The position numbers and the translations under genes are program-made. 64,000 nucleotides of DNA from HXMU1420-13 sp034669965 (GTDB lineage: Bacteria; Bacteroidota; Rhodothermia; Balneolales; Balneolaceae). Below are positions 18,319-26,728 of the stretch, piece after piece; the first letter of the stretch is position 1; each line of letters begins with the position of its first letter. Below the pieces are notes generated by a model. The model ran no database searches and was not told where the DNA came from. It saw nothing but the letters and a program-made list of their open reading frames with translations. The stretch is taken from contig JAXMOK010000006.1 of assembly GCA_034669965.1 (NCBI GenBank), forward strand, positions 99,330 to 163,329, written 5' to 3'.

Positions 18319-19797
18319 TTATGCGGGGCCGATTAGATCTTGAGCAATGATACTGCTCGAAAGTACGCCGGGTAAACCTGCTCCGGGGTGAGTGCCAGCT
18401 CCCACAAAGTATAAACCATCAACGTCTTCCGATTTATTATGTGGACGGAACCACGCCGATTGGGTTAAAATTGGCTCTACCGAGAACGCTGAGCCTTTGT
18501 AGCTATTCAAGGTATTCTGGAAATGCAATGGATCGATGTAGTGCTCGGCTACCAGGTTTTCTTTTAAATCGGGCAGATAATTCTCTTCAAGGAAATCCAT
18601 AATTCGATCCCGATAAATGGGCGCAAATTCATTCCAATCCGTTCCACTATCAAGGTGAGGAACCGGAGAAAGTACGTAAAAGCCTTCATGCCCTTCGGGA
18701 GCTATGCTGCTATCGGTAATGGTTGGCATGTGCAAATACAACGAGAAATCATCCGCAACGTGTTTCTTATGGAAAATATCGTCGAGCAGTGCTTTGTAAC
18801 GAGGTCCTAAGATGATGTTATGATGCGCCAAGCCGGAATCGAGGTAGCGTTTCTTTGTTCCGAAATAGATCACAAACAACGACATACTGTATTTGGTACG
18901 TTCAATCTTTCGATCAGTGTATTTTTTACGGTGCGTGGGTTTGATCATATTTTTATAGGTAAACGCCACATCTGCATTTGATACAACCACATCGGCATCC
19001 AGCTTTTCCCCATTTTGTAACAGTACACCATGTGCTTTTCCGTTTTTTACTAGAATCTCTTCCACTTCAGTTTCAAGGTGGATGTTGCCACCTTGCTCAG
19101 TGATAAGCTTCTCAAAAGCGTTTACAATCGCTCCTGTTCCGCCCATAGCATAGTGTACACCCCATTCCCGTTCCAGATAATGAATCATTGCGTAGATGGA
19201 AGTGGTGTCGAACGGATTGCCACCCACTAACAACGGATGAAACGAAAAGCACATCCGCAGAAAATCGTCTTTTATAAATTGAGCAACGTATTTATATACA
19301 TTTTTATAGGATTGCAGCTTGATCAAATCCGGTGCTACTTTTAGCATATCGGTGAACTTCAAAAAAGGCTGATCGGCAAGCTCGGTAAAGCCTTTGTCAA
19401 AAATTGCTTTAGTGGTGCCTAAAAATTTCTCGTACCCTTCTATATCTCCCGGACTTCTTTTTTCGATTTCTTTAAGGGTGAATTCATGATCGTTGTTGTA
19501 ATCGAACTTCTCGCCTTTGCCGTCAAAAATTCGATAGAACGGATCGCACGGAACAAACTCTACATAATCGGATCTTTTTTTACCGGCTGCTTCAAAAATG
19601 TCGTCGAACATAAATGGAGCGGTGATTACGGTTGGGCCACCATCAAATTTAAAGCCATTTTTTTCGTACACATAAGCACGCCCGCCTAGTTTGTCTCTTT
19701 TTTCTAGAATGGTAACGTTATGCCCGGCGCTTAATAATCGGGAAGCGGCGCCTAATCCACCAAAACCACTTCCAATAACAATGATATTCTTTTTCAT
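18319..19797 (-). CDS. CrtI-type FAD-dependent phytoene desaturase-like oxidoreductase
   Basis: 492 residues from ATG 19797. The track-length frame adds 12 upstream residues, but the flavoprotein fold starts at KKNIIVIGSGFGGLGAASRL, so the later ATG is preferred. The dinucleotide fold GxGxxG is at about residues 8-13. Further family motifs are EKRDKLGGRAYVYEKNGFKF and DGGPTVIT, and the C-terminal FAD site GLYFVGAGTHPGAGLPGVL. This is the carotenoid/diapophytoene desaturase family (membrane-associated, introduces double bonds or isomerises). No phytoene synthase or other carotenoid genes flank it, so whether it makes carotenoids or serves another lipid pathway is open. It lies 28 bases upstream of the CIA30 gene on the same strand. 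Confidence 0.88.
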   Translation of the reverse strand: MKKNIIVIGSGFGGLGAASRLLSAGHNVTILEKRDKLGGRAYVYEKNGFKFDGGPTVITAPFMFDDIFEAAGKKRSDYVEFVPCDPFYRIFDGKGEKFDYNNDHEFTLKEIEKRSPGDIEGYEKFLGTTKAIFDKGFTELADQPFLKFTDMLKVAPDLIKLQSYKNVYKYVAQFIKDDFLRMCFSFHPLLVGGNPFDTTSIYAMIHYLEREWGVHYAMGGTGAIVNAFEKLITEQGGNIHLETEVEEILVKNGKAHGVLLQNGEKLDADVVVSNADVAFTYKNMIKPTHRKKYTDRKIERTKYSMSLFVIYFGTKKRYLDSGLAHHNIILGPRYKALLDDIFHKKHVADDFSLYLHMPTITDSSIAPEGHEGFYVLSPVPHLDSGTDWNEFAPIYRDRIMDFLEENYLPDLKENLVAEHYIDPLHFQNTLNSYKGSAFSVEPILTQSAWFRPHNKSEDVDGLYFVGAGTHPGAGLPGVLSSSIIAQDLIGPA

Positions 19798-19864
19798 GTA
19801 GCTGTTTGTTCTTATTGAGTGCTTATAACCCAAACCGTTCAGCTATCAATCCCGGAAAAAAGAA

Positions 19865-20530
19865 TTAATCGTTTTCTACTTGTTTCACAAATCCATCGAA
19901 GCCATCAGCTTGTAAAGCTTCCAGATCGTTTTTGGCATCATCCGGGTTTTGATAAAGCCCGAAATAAACTCGATAAACCAGCATCCCATTAACGTTAACC
20001 TGCTCTACTCGACTGCCGTTAATTTTTTCGGACTCTTGCATAGCAAGGATTTCTTCAGAAAATGAGCCTAACTGAATAGTGAAATTTGCCACTTTTAGGT
20101 TGGTCACGCGGGAGTTGTCAAGATCACCTTTCACTAAATAAAGCCGAACTCGAGCGGTTCCGGGGCCAATCATGCCAATTTCAGTAGCCGCGGCTCTGGA
20201 AAGATCAATAATCCGGTTTTTGGCGAAAGGACCTCGATCATTAATGCGAACACGAGTGGTGCGTCCATTGTCTAAGTTTTCGACTACAACTTCGGAGTTA
20301 AAAGGGAGGGTTCGATGGGCAGCCGTCATACCATCCATGTCGTAAACTTCGCCATTTGCGGTTAGTTTTCCATGAAAGTTTGGCCCATACCAACTAGCTA
20401 CACCTGTTTCGATTGCGTTTTTAGAGCCCTTTGCCCCGGCTTCCATTCCCTTAGTTTTGGGAACTACGCCGCAAGCAGCAATAAGCAAGTACACCGAAAG
20501 TAGAAAGATTACACTTTTTGTAGACGACAT
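19865..20530 (-). CDS. rlpA: RlpA-like septal lytic transglycosylase lipoprotein with SPOR domain
   Basis: 221 residues. The lipobox LIAAC places the lipidated Cys at residue 20. The double-psi beta-barrel follows (GVASWYGPNFHGKLTANGE, then TAAHRTLPFNSEVVVENL, then RINDRGPF). The Glu, Asp and His residues reported for RlpA glycan cleavage are present in ANGEVYDMDGMTAAH and NDRGPF. A C-terminal SPOR domain (about residues 145-220, TIQLGSFSEEILAMQESEKI) would target it to denuded septal peptidoglycan. RlpA proteins cleave naked glycan strands at the division site. It is flanked by the desaturase and a histidine kinase on the same strand; co-transcription is possible but not shown. Confidence 0.92.
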   Translation of the reverse strand: MSSTKSVIFLLSVYLLIAACGVVPKTKGMEAGAKGSKNAIETGVASWYGPNFHGKLTANGEVYDMDGMTAAHRTLPFNSEVVVENLDNGRTTRVRINDRGPFAKNRIIDLSRAAATEIGMIGPGTARVRLYLVKGDLDNSRVTNLKVANFTIQLGSFSEEILAMQESEKINGSRVEQVNVNGMLVYRVYFGLYQNPDDAKNDLEALQADGFDGFVKQVEND

Positions 20531-20586
20531 ATTCTATTTTTAAGAGTGGTTTGCCAAATATACCATGTCATCATATAAGTTAAAAT

Positions 20587-22476
20587 TTAGGCTTTATTAA
20601 GTAATACTTTAAAAATGGTGCCTTTGCCTTGTTCACTTTCAACTAAAATGGTTCCATTCATCTGTAGTACAAGGTTTTTTACGATGTACAAACCAAGTCC
20701 TGTTGATTTCTCATTGGCAGTTGGACTTGCAGAGAGTTTTTCGAATTTCTTAAACAACTTAGTTTTATCCAGATCTGTAAGACCGGGGCCTTGATCAACT
20801 ACAGCAATTTCTACTTGAGTACCGATCTCTCTGGCGCAAATTTTAACGGTGCTGCCTTCGGGCGAAAATTTATAAGCGTTATTTACCAGGTTTTCCAAAA
20901 TACGATGTACGGCACTTTCATCAGCTTGTACAAGCGGTAATGCACCTTTAATGTCCATTATGGTTTCAATATTTTTGTCTTTGCCAAAAATTGATAAGGT
21001 AGAATATGCGGTTTTTAAAATGCTCTCTAATTGAATTTCTTCGGTGGTTAAACCGGCTGTTTTCGATTCAATTTTATTAACGTCCAACATGTTGTTAAGC
21101 AATTGCTGCATTTGCTGGGTTGAGCTATAGATAATGGAACCGTATTCCTTTGCTGTATCAGCATCAATCATATCAGGATCGTCTTTCATGAATTCAGAAA
21201 GAACCATTACCGAATTTAATGGACTTCGTAAATCGTGTGAAACAACACCAATAAAGTGATTTTTATCGGTATTCAGATCTTGAAATTGCTGTGTTATTTC
21301 ATTTCGCTTCTGATAAAGCCGATATAAAAATACAAATAGAACGGCGACGGCAATAAGTAATAGTAGCAGAGCTACATTGTAAAAGGTGCGGGTTTGTAAA
21401 ACTTCATTCAATCGTTGAAGTTCTAGTTCTGCTTGCTGGGCAGCCTCAGACTCGGTAATCAATCGCGAGCCAATTGCTGAATACTGTTGGGATAATGCAT
21501 TGTTAAAATGATGATGAAACTGATTCATGTAGGAATAAGAATTTTCATAATCACCCATTTCGGCATGAACTTCAGAAAGATGTAATAATGTCTTACTTAC
21601 ATACGATACATCTTTGTGAGCTGAAAAGTCGGCAAGGGCATTATTTGCCAGAATTAATGCTGAGTTCAATTGATTGCTGTGAGTAGCAATTCTGCTTTTA
21701 TTTAGGTTTAGTAACCCATTAAAAAAGTGCAAATCAATTTCATCAAACTCACTTTGGCGTGTATTCATTAGAGTCAACGCTTTTTCGTGTTCACCTAAAT
21801 CAACCATTAACTCGGTAAGTAAAATGGTATACTGTAAATCAATAATCTCATTAACATTTTCGAAATTATTGAGTTGTGCTTCGAGTTTTTCGTACTCTTG
21901 AAAAGCACGTACCGTATCGCCACTGTTTAAGTAAAGTACAGCTAAATCGTAATTGGGAATCCAGCGATTTCGATCATTAGGATAGTTCTCGTAAGCAGAA
22001 CGAAGTAGGGGTTCAGCAAAAGATGGTAGCTGAATATCAAAATAGGTTTTACCTAAGTGATAATTAGTATGAAAAGTTTCGCTGGTAATACCGGAAACCG
22101 AACTCATAGTAAAAGCTGCTGAATATTCATCAAATGCCTCTTCAAAATCTCCCAATTCGGAATACACAGCGCCCAATTCGCTATGTGCATATATAATTTT
22201 TATAGGATCTTCTATCGCACGCGCATGTTCTAAAGTAAGTTGGATGTAATCTAGTGCACGTTCTAAATCTTCGAATCTGAGAAAACGATAAATCTGACGC
22301 GCTCGCTCATACTTTTCCGCTAAGTCGATTGCGCCTTGGTAAGCTGTAACTTGTTGTGTAATAAAGTCTTCTTTTGGAAGATCTGGTATTGCTTGGGCAT
22401 TAATGAAACCGTTAGCTAGAAACGAAAACAATACAATGCCTGCAATTTTATTAAATCGCCGATTAAAATCTGTCAC
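20587..22476 (-). CDS. TPR-sensor histidine kinase
   Basis: 629 residues. An N-terminal hydrophobic segment (GIVLFSFLANGFINAQA) acts as a signal. About residues 45-345 form tetratricopeptide-like helical repeats in the periplasm. A TM helix lies at about 366-386 (YNVALLLLLIAVAVLFVFLY), followed by a linker, HisKA with phospho-acceptor His414 (GVVSHDLRSPLN) and HATPase (VNNAYKFSPEGS, VDQGPGLTDLDK, STGLGLYIVK). This TPR-TM-kinase layout is common in Bacteroidota. No response regulator is encoded next to it, so it is an orphan kinase. It is divergent from the T9SS/S74 gene pair, with a large palindrome in the shared spacer. Confidence 0.92.
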   Translation of the reverse strand: MTDFNRRFNKIAGIVLFSFLANGFINAQAIPDLPKEDFITQQVTAYQGAIDLAEKYERARQIYRFLRFEDLERALDYIQLTLEHARAIEDPIKIIYAHSELGAVYSELGDFEEAFDEYSAAFTMSSVSGITSETFHTNYHLGKTYFDIQLPSFAEPLLRSAYENYPNDRNRWIPNYDLAVLYLNSGDTVRAFQEYEKLEAQLNNFENVNEIIDLQYTILLTELMVDLGEHEKALTLMNTRQSEFDEIDLHFFNGLLNLNKSRIATHSNQLNSALILANNALADFSAHKDVSYVSKTLLHLSEVHAEMGDYENSYSYMNQFHHHFNNALSQQYSAIGSRLITESEAAQQAELELQRLNEVLQTRTFYNVALLLLLIAVAVLFVFLYRLYQKRNEITQQFQDLNTDKNHFIGVVSHDLRSPLNSVMVLSEFMKDDPDMIDADTAKEYGSIIYSSTQQMQQLLNNMLDVNKIESKTAGLTTEEIQLESILKTAYSTLSIFGKDKNIETIMDIKGALPLVQADESAVHRILENLVNNAYKFSPEGSTVKICAREIGTQVEIAVVDQGPGLTDLDKTKLFKKFEKLSASPTANEKSTGLGLYIVKNLVLQMNGTILVESEQGKGTIFKVLLNKA

Positions 22477-22532
22477 CTAAAACTATTTTGTCAAACTCCT
22501 GCTAGAAAATGCCTCAAATAATTTTGCTGTGC

Positions 22533-22566
22533 AAATAAACTTCGCATGATCATGCGGTGTTTATTT
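22533..22566. promoter_or_regulatory. 34-bp near-perfect palindrome in a divergent spacer, operator or hairpin
   Basis: Left arm AAATAAAC-TT-CGCATGA and right arm TCATGCG-GT-GTTTATTT pair at 15 of 17 positions; only the TT/GT positions fail, and one of those is a possible G-T pair. The centre (22543-22556) is a perfect 14-mer, CGCATGATCATGCG. It ends three bases before the candidate -33 element of the T9SS/S74 pair and starts 57 bases from the kinase start codon. A dimeric regulator site is the simplest reading. Confidence 0.6.
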
Positions 22567-22569
22567 AAT

Positions 22570-22602
22570 TTGAAAGTTTAAATTGCTTTTCGATTTACTT
22601 TG
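22570..22602 (+). promoter_or_regulatory. Candidate Bacteroidota-type promoter of the T9SS cargo / S74 pair
   Basis: TTG at 22570-22572, then 22 bases, then TTACTTTG at 22595-22602 (one mismatch to TAnnTTTG). Transcription would begin about 35 bases before the ATG at 22642. It lies directly beside the 34-bp palindrome, so the two may act together. Confidence 0.5.
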
Positions 22603-22641
22603 CAATAATTACACGCACATTTAATAATTAAATATCGAAAT

Positions 22642-23160
22642 ATGCATACGTTAAAAAAGCTTTCTACAGCTTTAGTTTTTATCTGTATGCTTTCGACAAC
22701 TGCTTTTACGCAACAGGTATCGATTAATTTCGCCGGTGGACATCTTTCTAACGGCGAAATATCACTCACCTTTACCAGCGGCGAAGCAGTCTCGGGAGCT
22801 TTCTCATCCGATGAGCTTACCCTCTCTTCAGGCTTCAGCTTGATCAGTTCGGGACTTATTACATCTGATGAAGTAGTTAATAACGACATTCCCTCAACAT
22901 TTGGGATCAGTCAAAATTATCCAAACCCATTTAATCCGTCTACAAATATTGAGTATATGCTACCAAAAAGTGCGGATTTACGCATTGAGGTCTATAACTC
23001 AATCGGGATGAAAGTAGCCGTATTGGTTGACCAACAACAGTCAGCCGGCTATCACACAATACGCTTTAATGCATCTTCCTATTCAAGCGGAATGTATTTC
23101 TATCGTTTAGTGGCAGATGGGAATGTTATCGAAACCAAAAAAATGCTATTGATCAAATAA
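22642..23160 (+). CDS. Small T9SS type A sorting-domain protein
   Basis: 172 residues. The signal peptide (TALVFICMLSTTAFTQ) is followed by a short region of about 70 residues with repeated pattern (GHLSNGEISLTFTSGEAVSG, then SSGFSLISSG). The C-terminal domain is textbook T9SS type A (NYPNPFNPSTNIEYMLPKSA, then LRIEVYNSIGMKVAVLV and GMYFYRLVADG, ending ETKKMLLIK). It is almost a bare sorting domain with a minimal passenger. The S74 protein begins ten bases downstream, so the two are probably one transcript and may act together on the cell surface. Secretion by T9SS is well supported; function unknown. Confidence 0.85.
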   Translation: MHTLKKLSTALVFICMLSTTAFTQQVSINFAGGHLSNGEISLTFTSGEAVSGAFSSDELTLSSGFSLISSGLITSDEVVNNDIPSTFGISQNYPNPFNPSTNIEYMLPKSADLRIEVYNSIGMKVAVLVDQQQSAGYHTIRFNASSYSSGMYFYRLVADGNVIETKKMLLIK

Positions 23161-23170
23161 CCCGAGAAAA

Positions 23171-25711
23171 ATGAAAAAATTAAACACTTTACTATTTATT
23201 ACTCTATTGCTTTCGTTGTTTGGGATGGAAGCATACGCACAAGTACCGCAAGGTTTTAACTTTCAAGCGGTTGCAGCCGGGGCCGATGGCACACCCATTG
23301 CAGATCAAGACATCAGTGTACAAATCGAAATTGTTAAAGGAACGGATGAAGGAGACATCGTTTATACAGAAACACACTTGGTTTCTACGAATGTAGTTGG
23401 GTTGTTTCAACTCACAATTGGGCAAGGTACTGCAGCAGAAGGAAACGATTTCACAGCCATCGACTGGGGATCGGATAACTATTTCGTAGGATTGGGCATC
23501 GACATTACAAATACCGGGAATTTTGTGAGTTTAGGTAAAACCAAACTACTCTCTGTACCATACGCTCTTTTAGCACAAGATGTGGTAAATGGGAGTGGTA
23601 CTGGTGGCGAGATTATTACAGAATTAAATCTTGATGCATCTGTTGATACTGCGTTTACTGTAAAAATTTCAGGTGATGAAGGGAGTGTAAACAACTCTGC
23701 TATAATTGGTGAAGCATCAACATTTGGATCAAACGTAGGTGTTGAGGGTAAAGCATATTCGCAGGCGGGAAGCGACGCATTTCAGGTTGGAACCTATGGT
23801 GAGGTAGGAGGAAGTGGAACAGGAACCCATATAGCGGTTTTTGGCTCTGCAATAAACGACGAAGGAAGTGGTGGGCGCCGATATGGTTTATATGGACAAG
23901 CCAGATCCGAAGGAAGAGAAAATATTGGTGGATTTGGTATAGGTCTTGGACATGGAGATGGTGAAATTGTATTGCGCGGCGATGAATTTGCTGGTGGTGA
24001 ATTCAATATTGGTGGTTTTAATATTGGTATGATCGGATTTGCTAGACAAAATTTAAACGGGAATATTGGTGTACGAGGATATGTATATGGCGAGGATGGA
24101 GCCCGGTCGAATCGAGCATTACAAGCGGAAGCAAGAACTACCGCTGAAGGTACAAACATTGGGTTGCAGGCTTTAGTAAGTGGCTCTTTCAACGAGAACA
24201 TAGGTATAGAAGTTGATGTTTTCGATGAGACTGATGCTAAGAATCTTGGAGCTGTTTTAAATGTTGGTGGAAGTTCTGTATCAAATGTTGGGCTTATTGT
24301 AAATGCTGATACAGCTGCAATGTTAAACGGAACAACAGTAATCAACGGCGACCTTACAGTAAATGGAAATATCAATGGTGAAGGTGGTGGCTCTGCAAAT
24401 GGATCTACCTTAGATTCATTGTTCTTTGCTACCCCTCCGGAAAACGAATTCCAGCGAAATACCTTCATCTACCCTGGATATCAACGTTATACCGATCAAG
24501 ACGGGAATTTCTCGGTATTAACTCGTGGTGTACTTCAGTATGGCAATTATAACGATGCCGGAGTGTACAACTGGTACAACAAAGGTGGCATGCAAGTGGC
24601 GTCAGAAAATTACCCGAATGGCGAACAGGCTGCAGGCATAACACCGGGTCGCCTGTATATGGATATCTTCCAAAACGAAAGTTTCTACGAAACCGTAAAT
24701 CTTGGAACAACAAGTGCAGCTGAAGGTGGGCGAACTTATTTCAATATGTCTTCATTAGCTAAAAAAGAAGCTGATGGTGGTAATTTATTCTCGATAAACA
24801 TCGTAAATGATCCAAATGGAAACGATCCGAGTGGTGAAGCTGCAGAGCTATTCGCTTGGGGCGAATCTTCGCCAAATATTCAAATGGGTGGTATGCAATG
24901 GGAAAATGCTGATCATGCCTATTTCCAATTGTACGGATCAACCCAGAATGGCGATGGGTGGTACCATAATAATTATTTTATGGGAATTGGTTCGGATGGA
25001 ACTCATGAATGGACAAATGCTTCCTTTATGAAAACCGATATAGCAAACCAAAGCTCGGAAGAAACAATTTTTATTGATGGAAACTCAGGTACCATTCGAG
25101 CTGCAGGCTTGGAGATCCAAGGTGATTTATCCGACGACCAAAAATTCTACATTGGCAATGGAAGTATTAGTGGTGGACAAGAATCCTACACCAATGGATT
25201 TGTACTTAATCACAATGCAAGTGGTGGTTCTGTTTTTGAAATGTACAGTGGTGGAAATGTAACGGTAGGCATCTTCAGTTCTGGAAATGCAAATTTTGCA
25301 GGCACGGTAACTCAGTCTTCCGATCTCCGCCTTAAAACCAACGTTTCAACAATATCAAACGCGCTGGAAAACACACTGGCACTTCGTGGTGTAAGTTATA
25401 CTTGGAAAGATGCAAACAAAACCCAAGCGACTCAAATTGGCGTGATTGCACAGGAAGTAGAAGAAATCTATCCTGAGTTAGTGAGAACTGATGATGAAGG
25501 CATGAAATCCGTGAATTATACTCAGATGGTTGCTGTACTTATCGAGGCAGTAAAAGAACTAAACGCTAAAATAGATGTGCTCGAATCAAAGAATACCGAG
25601 CTTCGTGCACAGGTTGATGACATCGAAACCATGAAGGCACAAATCAATCAATTAATGACATTGATTTCAGGTGCTCAATCATCAGAAACTCCACATTCTG
25701 CTGATAAATAA
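23171..25711 (+). CDS. Tail-fibre-domain surface protein with C-terminal peptidase S74 chaperone
   Basis: 846 residues. A signal peptide (LNTLLFITLLLSLFGMEAYA) is followed by a globular head (about 25-130, PQGFNFQAVAAGADGTPIAD). A long Gly/Asn-rich, beta-helix-like stretch with irregular repeats (for example FNIGGFNIGMIGF and SNVGLIVN) covers about 150-420, and a further beta-rich region reaches about 710. The S74 intramolecular chaperone domain is at about 715-800 (SSDLRLKTNVSTIS, IGVIAQEVEEIYPELV, VNYTQMVAVLIEAVKEL), with the Ser/Lys of SSDLRLK as the expected self-cleavage dyad. A coiled coil follows to the end. S74 domains trimerise phage fibres and then cut themselves off. No phage genes are nearby, so this is a host surface fibre. 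A terminator follows. Confidence 0.87.
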   Translation: MKKLNTLLFITLLLSLFGMEAYAQVPQGFNFQAVAAGADGTPIADQDISVQIEIVKGTDEGDIVYTETHLVSTNVVGLFQLTIGQGTAAEGNDFTAIDWGSDNYFVGLGIDITNTGNFVSLGKTKLLSVPYALLAQDVVNGSGTGGEIITELNLDASVDTAFTVKISGDEGSVNNSAIIGEASTFGSNVGVEGKAYSQAGSDAFQVGTYGEVGGSGTGTHIAVFGSAINDEGSGGRRYGLYGQARSEGRENIGGFGIGLGHGDGEIVLRGDEFAGGEFNIGGFNIGMIGFARQNLNGNIGVRGYVYGEDGARSNRALQAEARTTAEGTNIGLQALVSGSFNENIGIEVDVFDETDAKNLGAVLNVGGSSVSNVGLIVNADTAAMLNGTTVINGDLTVNGNINGEGGGSANGSTLDSLFFATPPENEFQRNTFIYPGYQRYTDQDGNFSVLTRGVLQYGNYNDAGVYNWYNKGGMQVASENYPNGEQAAGITPGRLYMDIFQNESFYETVNLGTTSAAEGGRTYFNMSSLAKKEADGGNLFSINIVNDPNGNDPSGEAAELFAWGESSPNIQMGGMQWENADHAYFQLYGSTQNGDGWYHNNYFMGIGSDGTHEWTNASFMKTDIANQSSEETIFIDGNSGTIRAAGLEIQGDLSDDQKFYIGNGSISGGQESYTNGFVLNHNASGGSVFEMYSGGNVTVGIFSSGNANFAGTVTQSSDLRLKTNVSTISNALENTLALRGVSYTWKDANKTQATQIGVIAQEVEEIYPELVRTDDEGMKSVNYTQMVAVLIEAVKELNAKIDVLESKNTELRAQVDDIETMKAQINQLMTLISGAQSSETPHSADK

Positions 25712-25735
25712 GTATCTTTTTACTTGTTAAAATGG

Positions 25736-25768
25736 AACCCTGACGGTGATTCATCGTTAGGGTTTTTT
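25736..25768 (+). terminator. Rho-independent terminator after the S74 gene
   Basis: The arms AACCCTGACG and CGTTAGGGTT pair fully when one G-T pair is allowed. A nine-base loop separates them and six T residues follow. It ends the T9SS/S74 transcript before the rhomboid gene, whose start is 28 bases further on. Confidence 0.85.
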
Positions 25769-25795
25769 ATGTCCTATATAATCAATTGAACAAGA

Positions 25796-26389
25796 ATGAG
25801 CGCAACGCTTTCACTTATTGCCATCAATGTAGCGGTTTCGGTAGCAGCCTTTAATTCTCAAAAAGTGATGGAAATCGGGATGTTTATGCCTTACCGCGCC
25901 GTTCGGCAGAAAACATGGTACGAATTGATTAGTTCCGGATTTTTGCACGGTGGAATCACACATCTGGCGTTTAATATGATTACGCTCTTCTTCTTTGGTC
26001 CGATTTTAGAACAAGCCATCGGCGAAGTACATTTTCTGATCCTTTATTTTACAGGATTATTAGCATCTTCAGTGCCGTCGCTTATCAAACATAAAGACAA
26101 TCCACAGTATGCCACAATTGGTGCGTCCGGCGCTGTTGAAGCGGTGCTTTTTGCTTTTATCGTTATCTTTCCATTCGAAAAGATCTACTTATTCTTTATC
26201 CCGATTGGCATCCCGGCCATCATTTTTGGAGCACTTTTTGTAGCGTACAGTATTTGGGCCAGCAAGAAAGAAGGGAAGATTAATCACGAAGCGCATATAG
26301 GAGGCGCAGTTTGGGGATTAATCTATATGTTCGCTTTCGTGCCTAACACCATCGACCATTTCCTTACGGTTTTCGGATTTTATGGGTGA
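25796..26389 (+). CDS. Rhomboid-family intramembrane serine protease
   Basis: 197 residues, nearly all membrane helices (about six). The catalytic serine is in GASGAVEAV (Ser111) and the catalytic histidine in HEAHIGGAVWG (His167). The upstream HGGITHLAFNM segment has the oxyanion-hole-type Asn60 and conserved histidines of the family. WYELISSGFLHGG is the usual loop-1 region. Rhomboids cut single-pass membrane proteins within the bilayer; the substrate here is unknown. In some Bacteroidota-related and other bacteria they process proteins with GlyGly-type anchors, but nothing links it to that here. It is a single gene after a terminator and before the tandem repeat block. Confidence 0.92.
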   Translation: MSATLSLIAINVAVSVAAFNSQKVMEIGMFMPYRAVRQKTWYELISSGFLHGGITHLAFNMITLFFFGPILEQAIGEVHFLILYFTGLLASSVPSLIKHKDNPQYATIGASGAVEAVLFAFIVIFPFEKIYLFFIPIGIPAIIFGALFVAYSIWASKKEGKINHEAHIGGAVWGLIYMFAFVPNTIDHFLTVFGFYG

Positions 26390-26400
26390 TCAAAACGTGA

Positions 26401-26728
26401 GGTGAATTCATGAATTCAAACATCCCAAATCTACTTCACACTACATAGAAATAAAATGTGTGCTGATTGTCGTCTTCTGTGTACCAACTGTCGTGTACCG
26501 TAAGGTGAATTCATGAATTCAAACATCCCAAATCTACTTCAAACGATATAGAAATAAAATGTGTGCTGATTGCCGTCTTCTGTGTACCAACTGTCGTGTA
26601 CCGTAAGGTGAATTCATGAATTAAAACATCCCAAATCTACTTCAAACGATATAGAAATAAAATGTGTGCTGATTGCCGTCTTCTGTGTACCAACTGTCGT
26701 GTACCGTAAGGTGAATTCATGAATTCAC
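26401..26728. repeat. 103-bp tandem repeat, three full copies plus a partial fourth
   Basis: Units begin with GGTGAATTCATGAATT at 26401, 26504, 26607 and 26710, an exact 103-base period. Copies 2 and 3 differ at one base and copies 1 and 2 at four. Each unit opens with a near-palindrome holding two GAATTC sites. Each also carries a plus-strand micro-ORF of 15 codons (26456-26503, 26559-26606, 26662-26709) reading MCADCRLLCTNCRVP; the one base change inside it is synonymous. On the minus strand, frames of about 30 codons cross unit borders. The period is not a multiple of three, so it is not one long repeat protein. This fills the whole convergent spacer between the rhomboid gene and serC. Confidence 0.9.

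Noticed and set aside
23171..25711. Prophage because of the tail-fibre/S74 domain
   Set aside because: No capsid, terminase, tail or integrase genes are near. The protein has a secretion signal, and its neighbour is a T9SS cargo, so a host surface protein is likelier.
26401..26728. CRISPR array
   Set aside because: The full 103-base unit repeats with no variable spacers, there are only three copies, and there are no cas genes. It is a plain tandem repeat.
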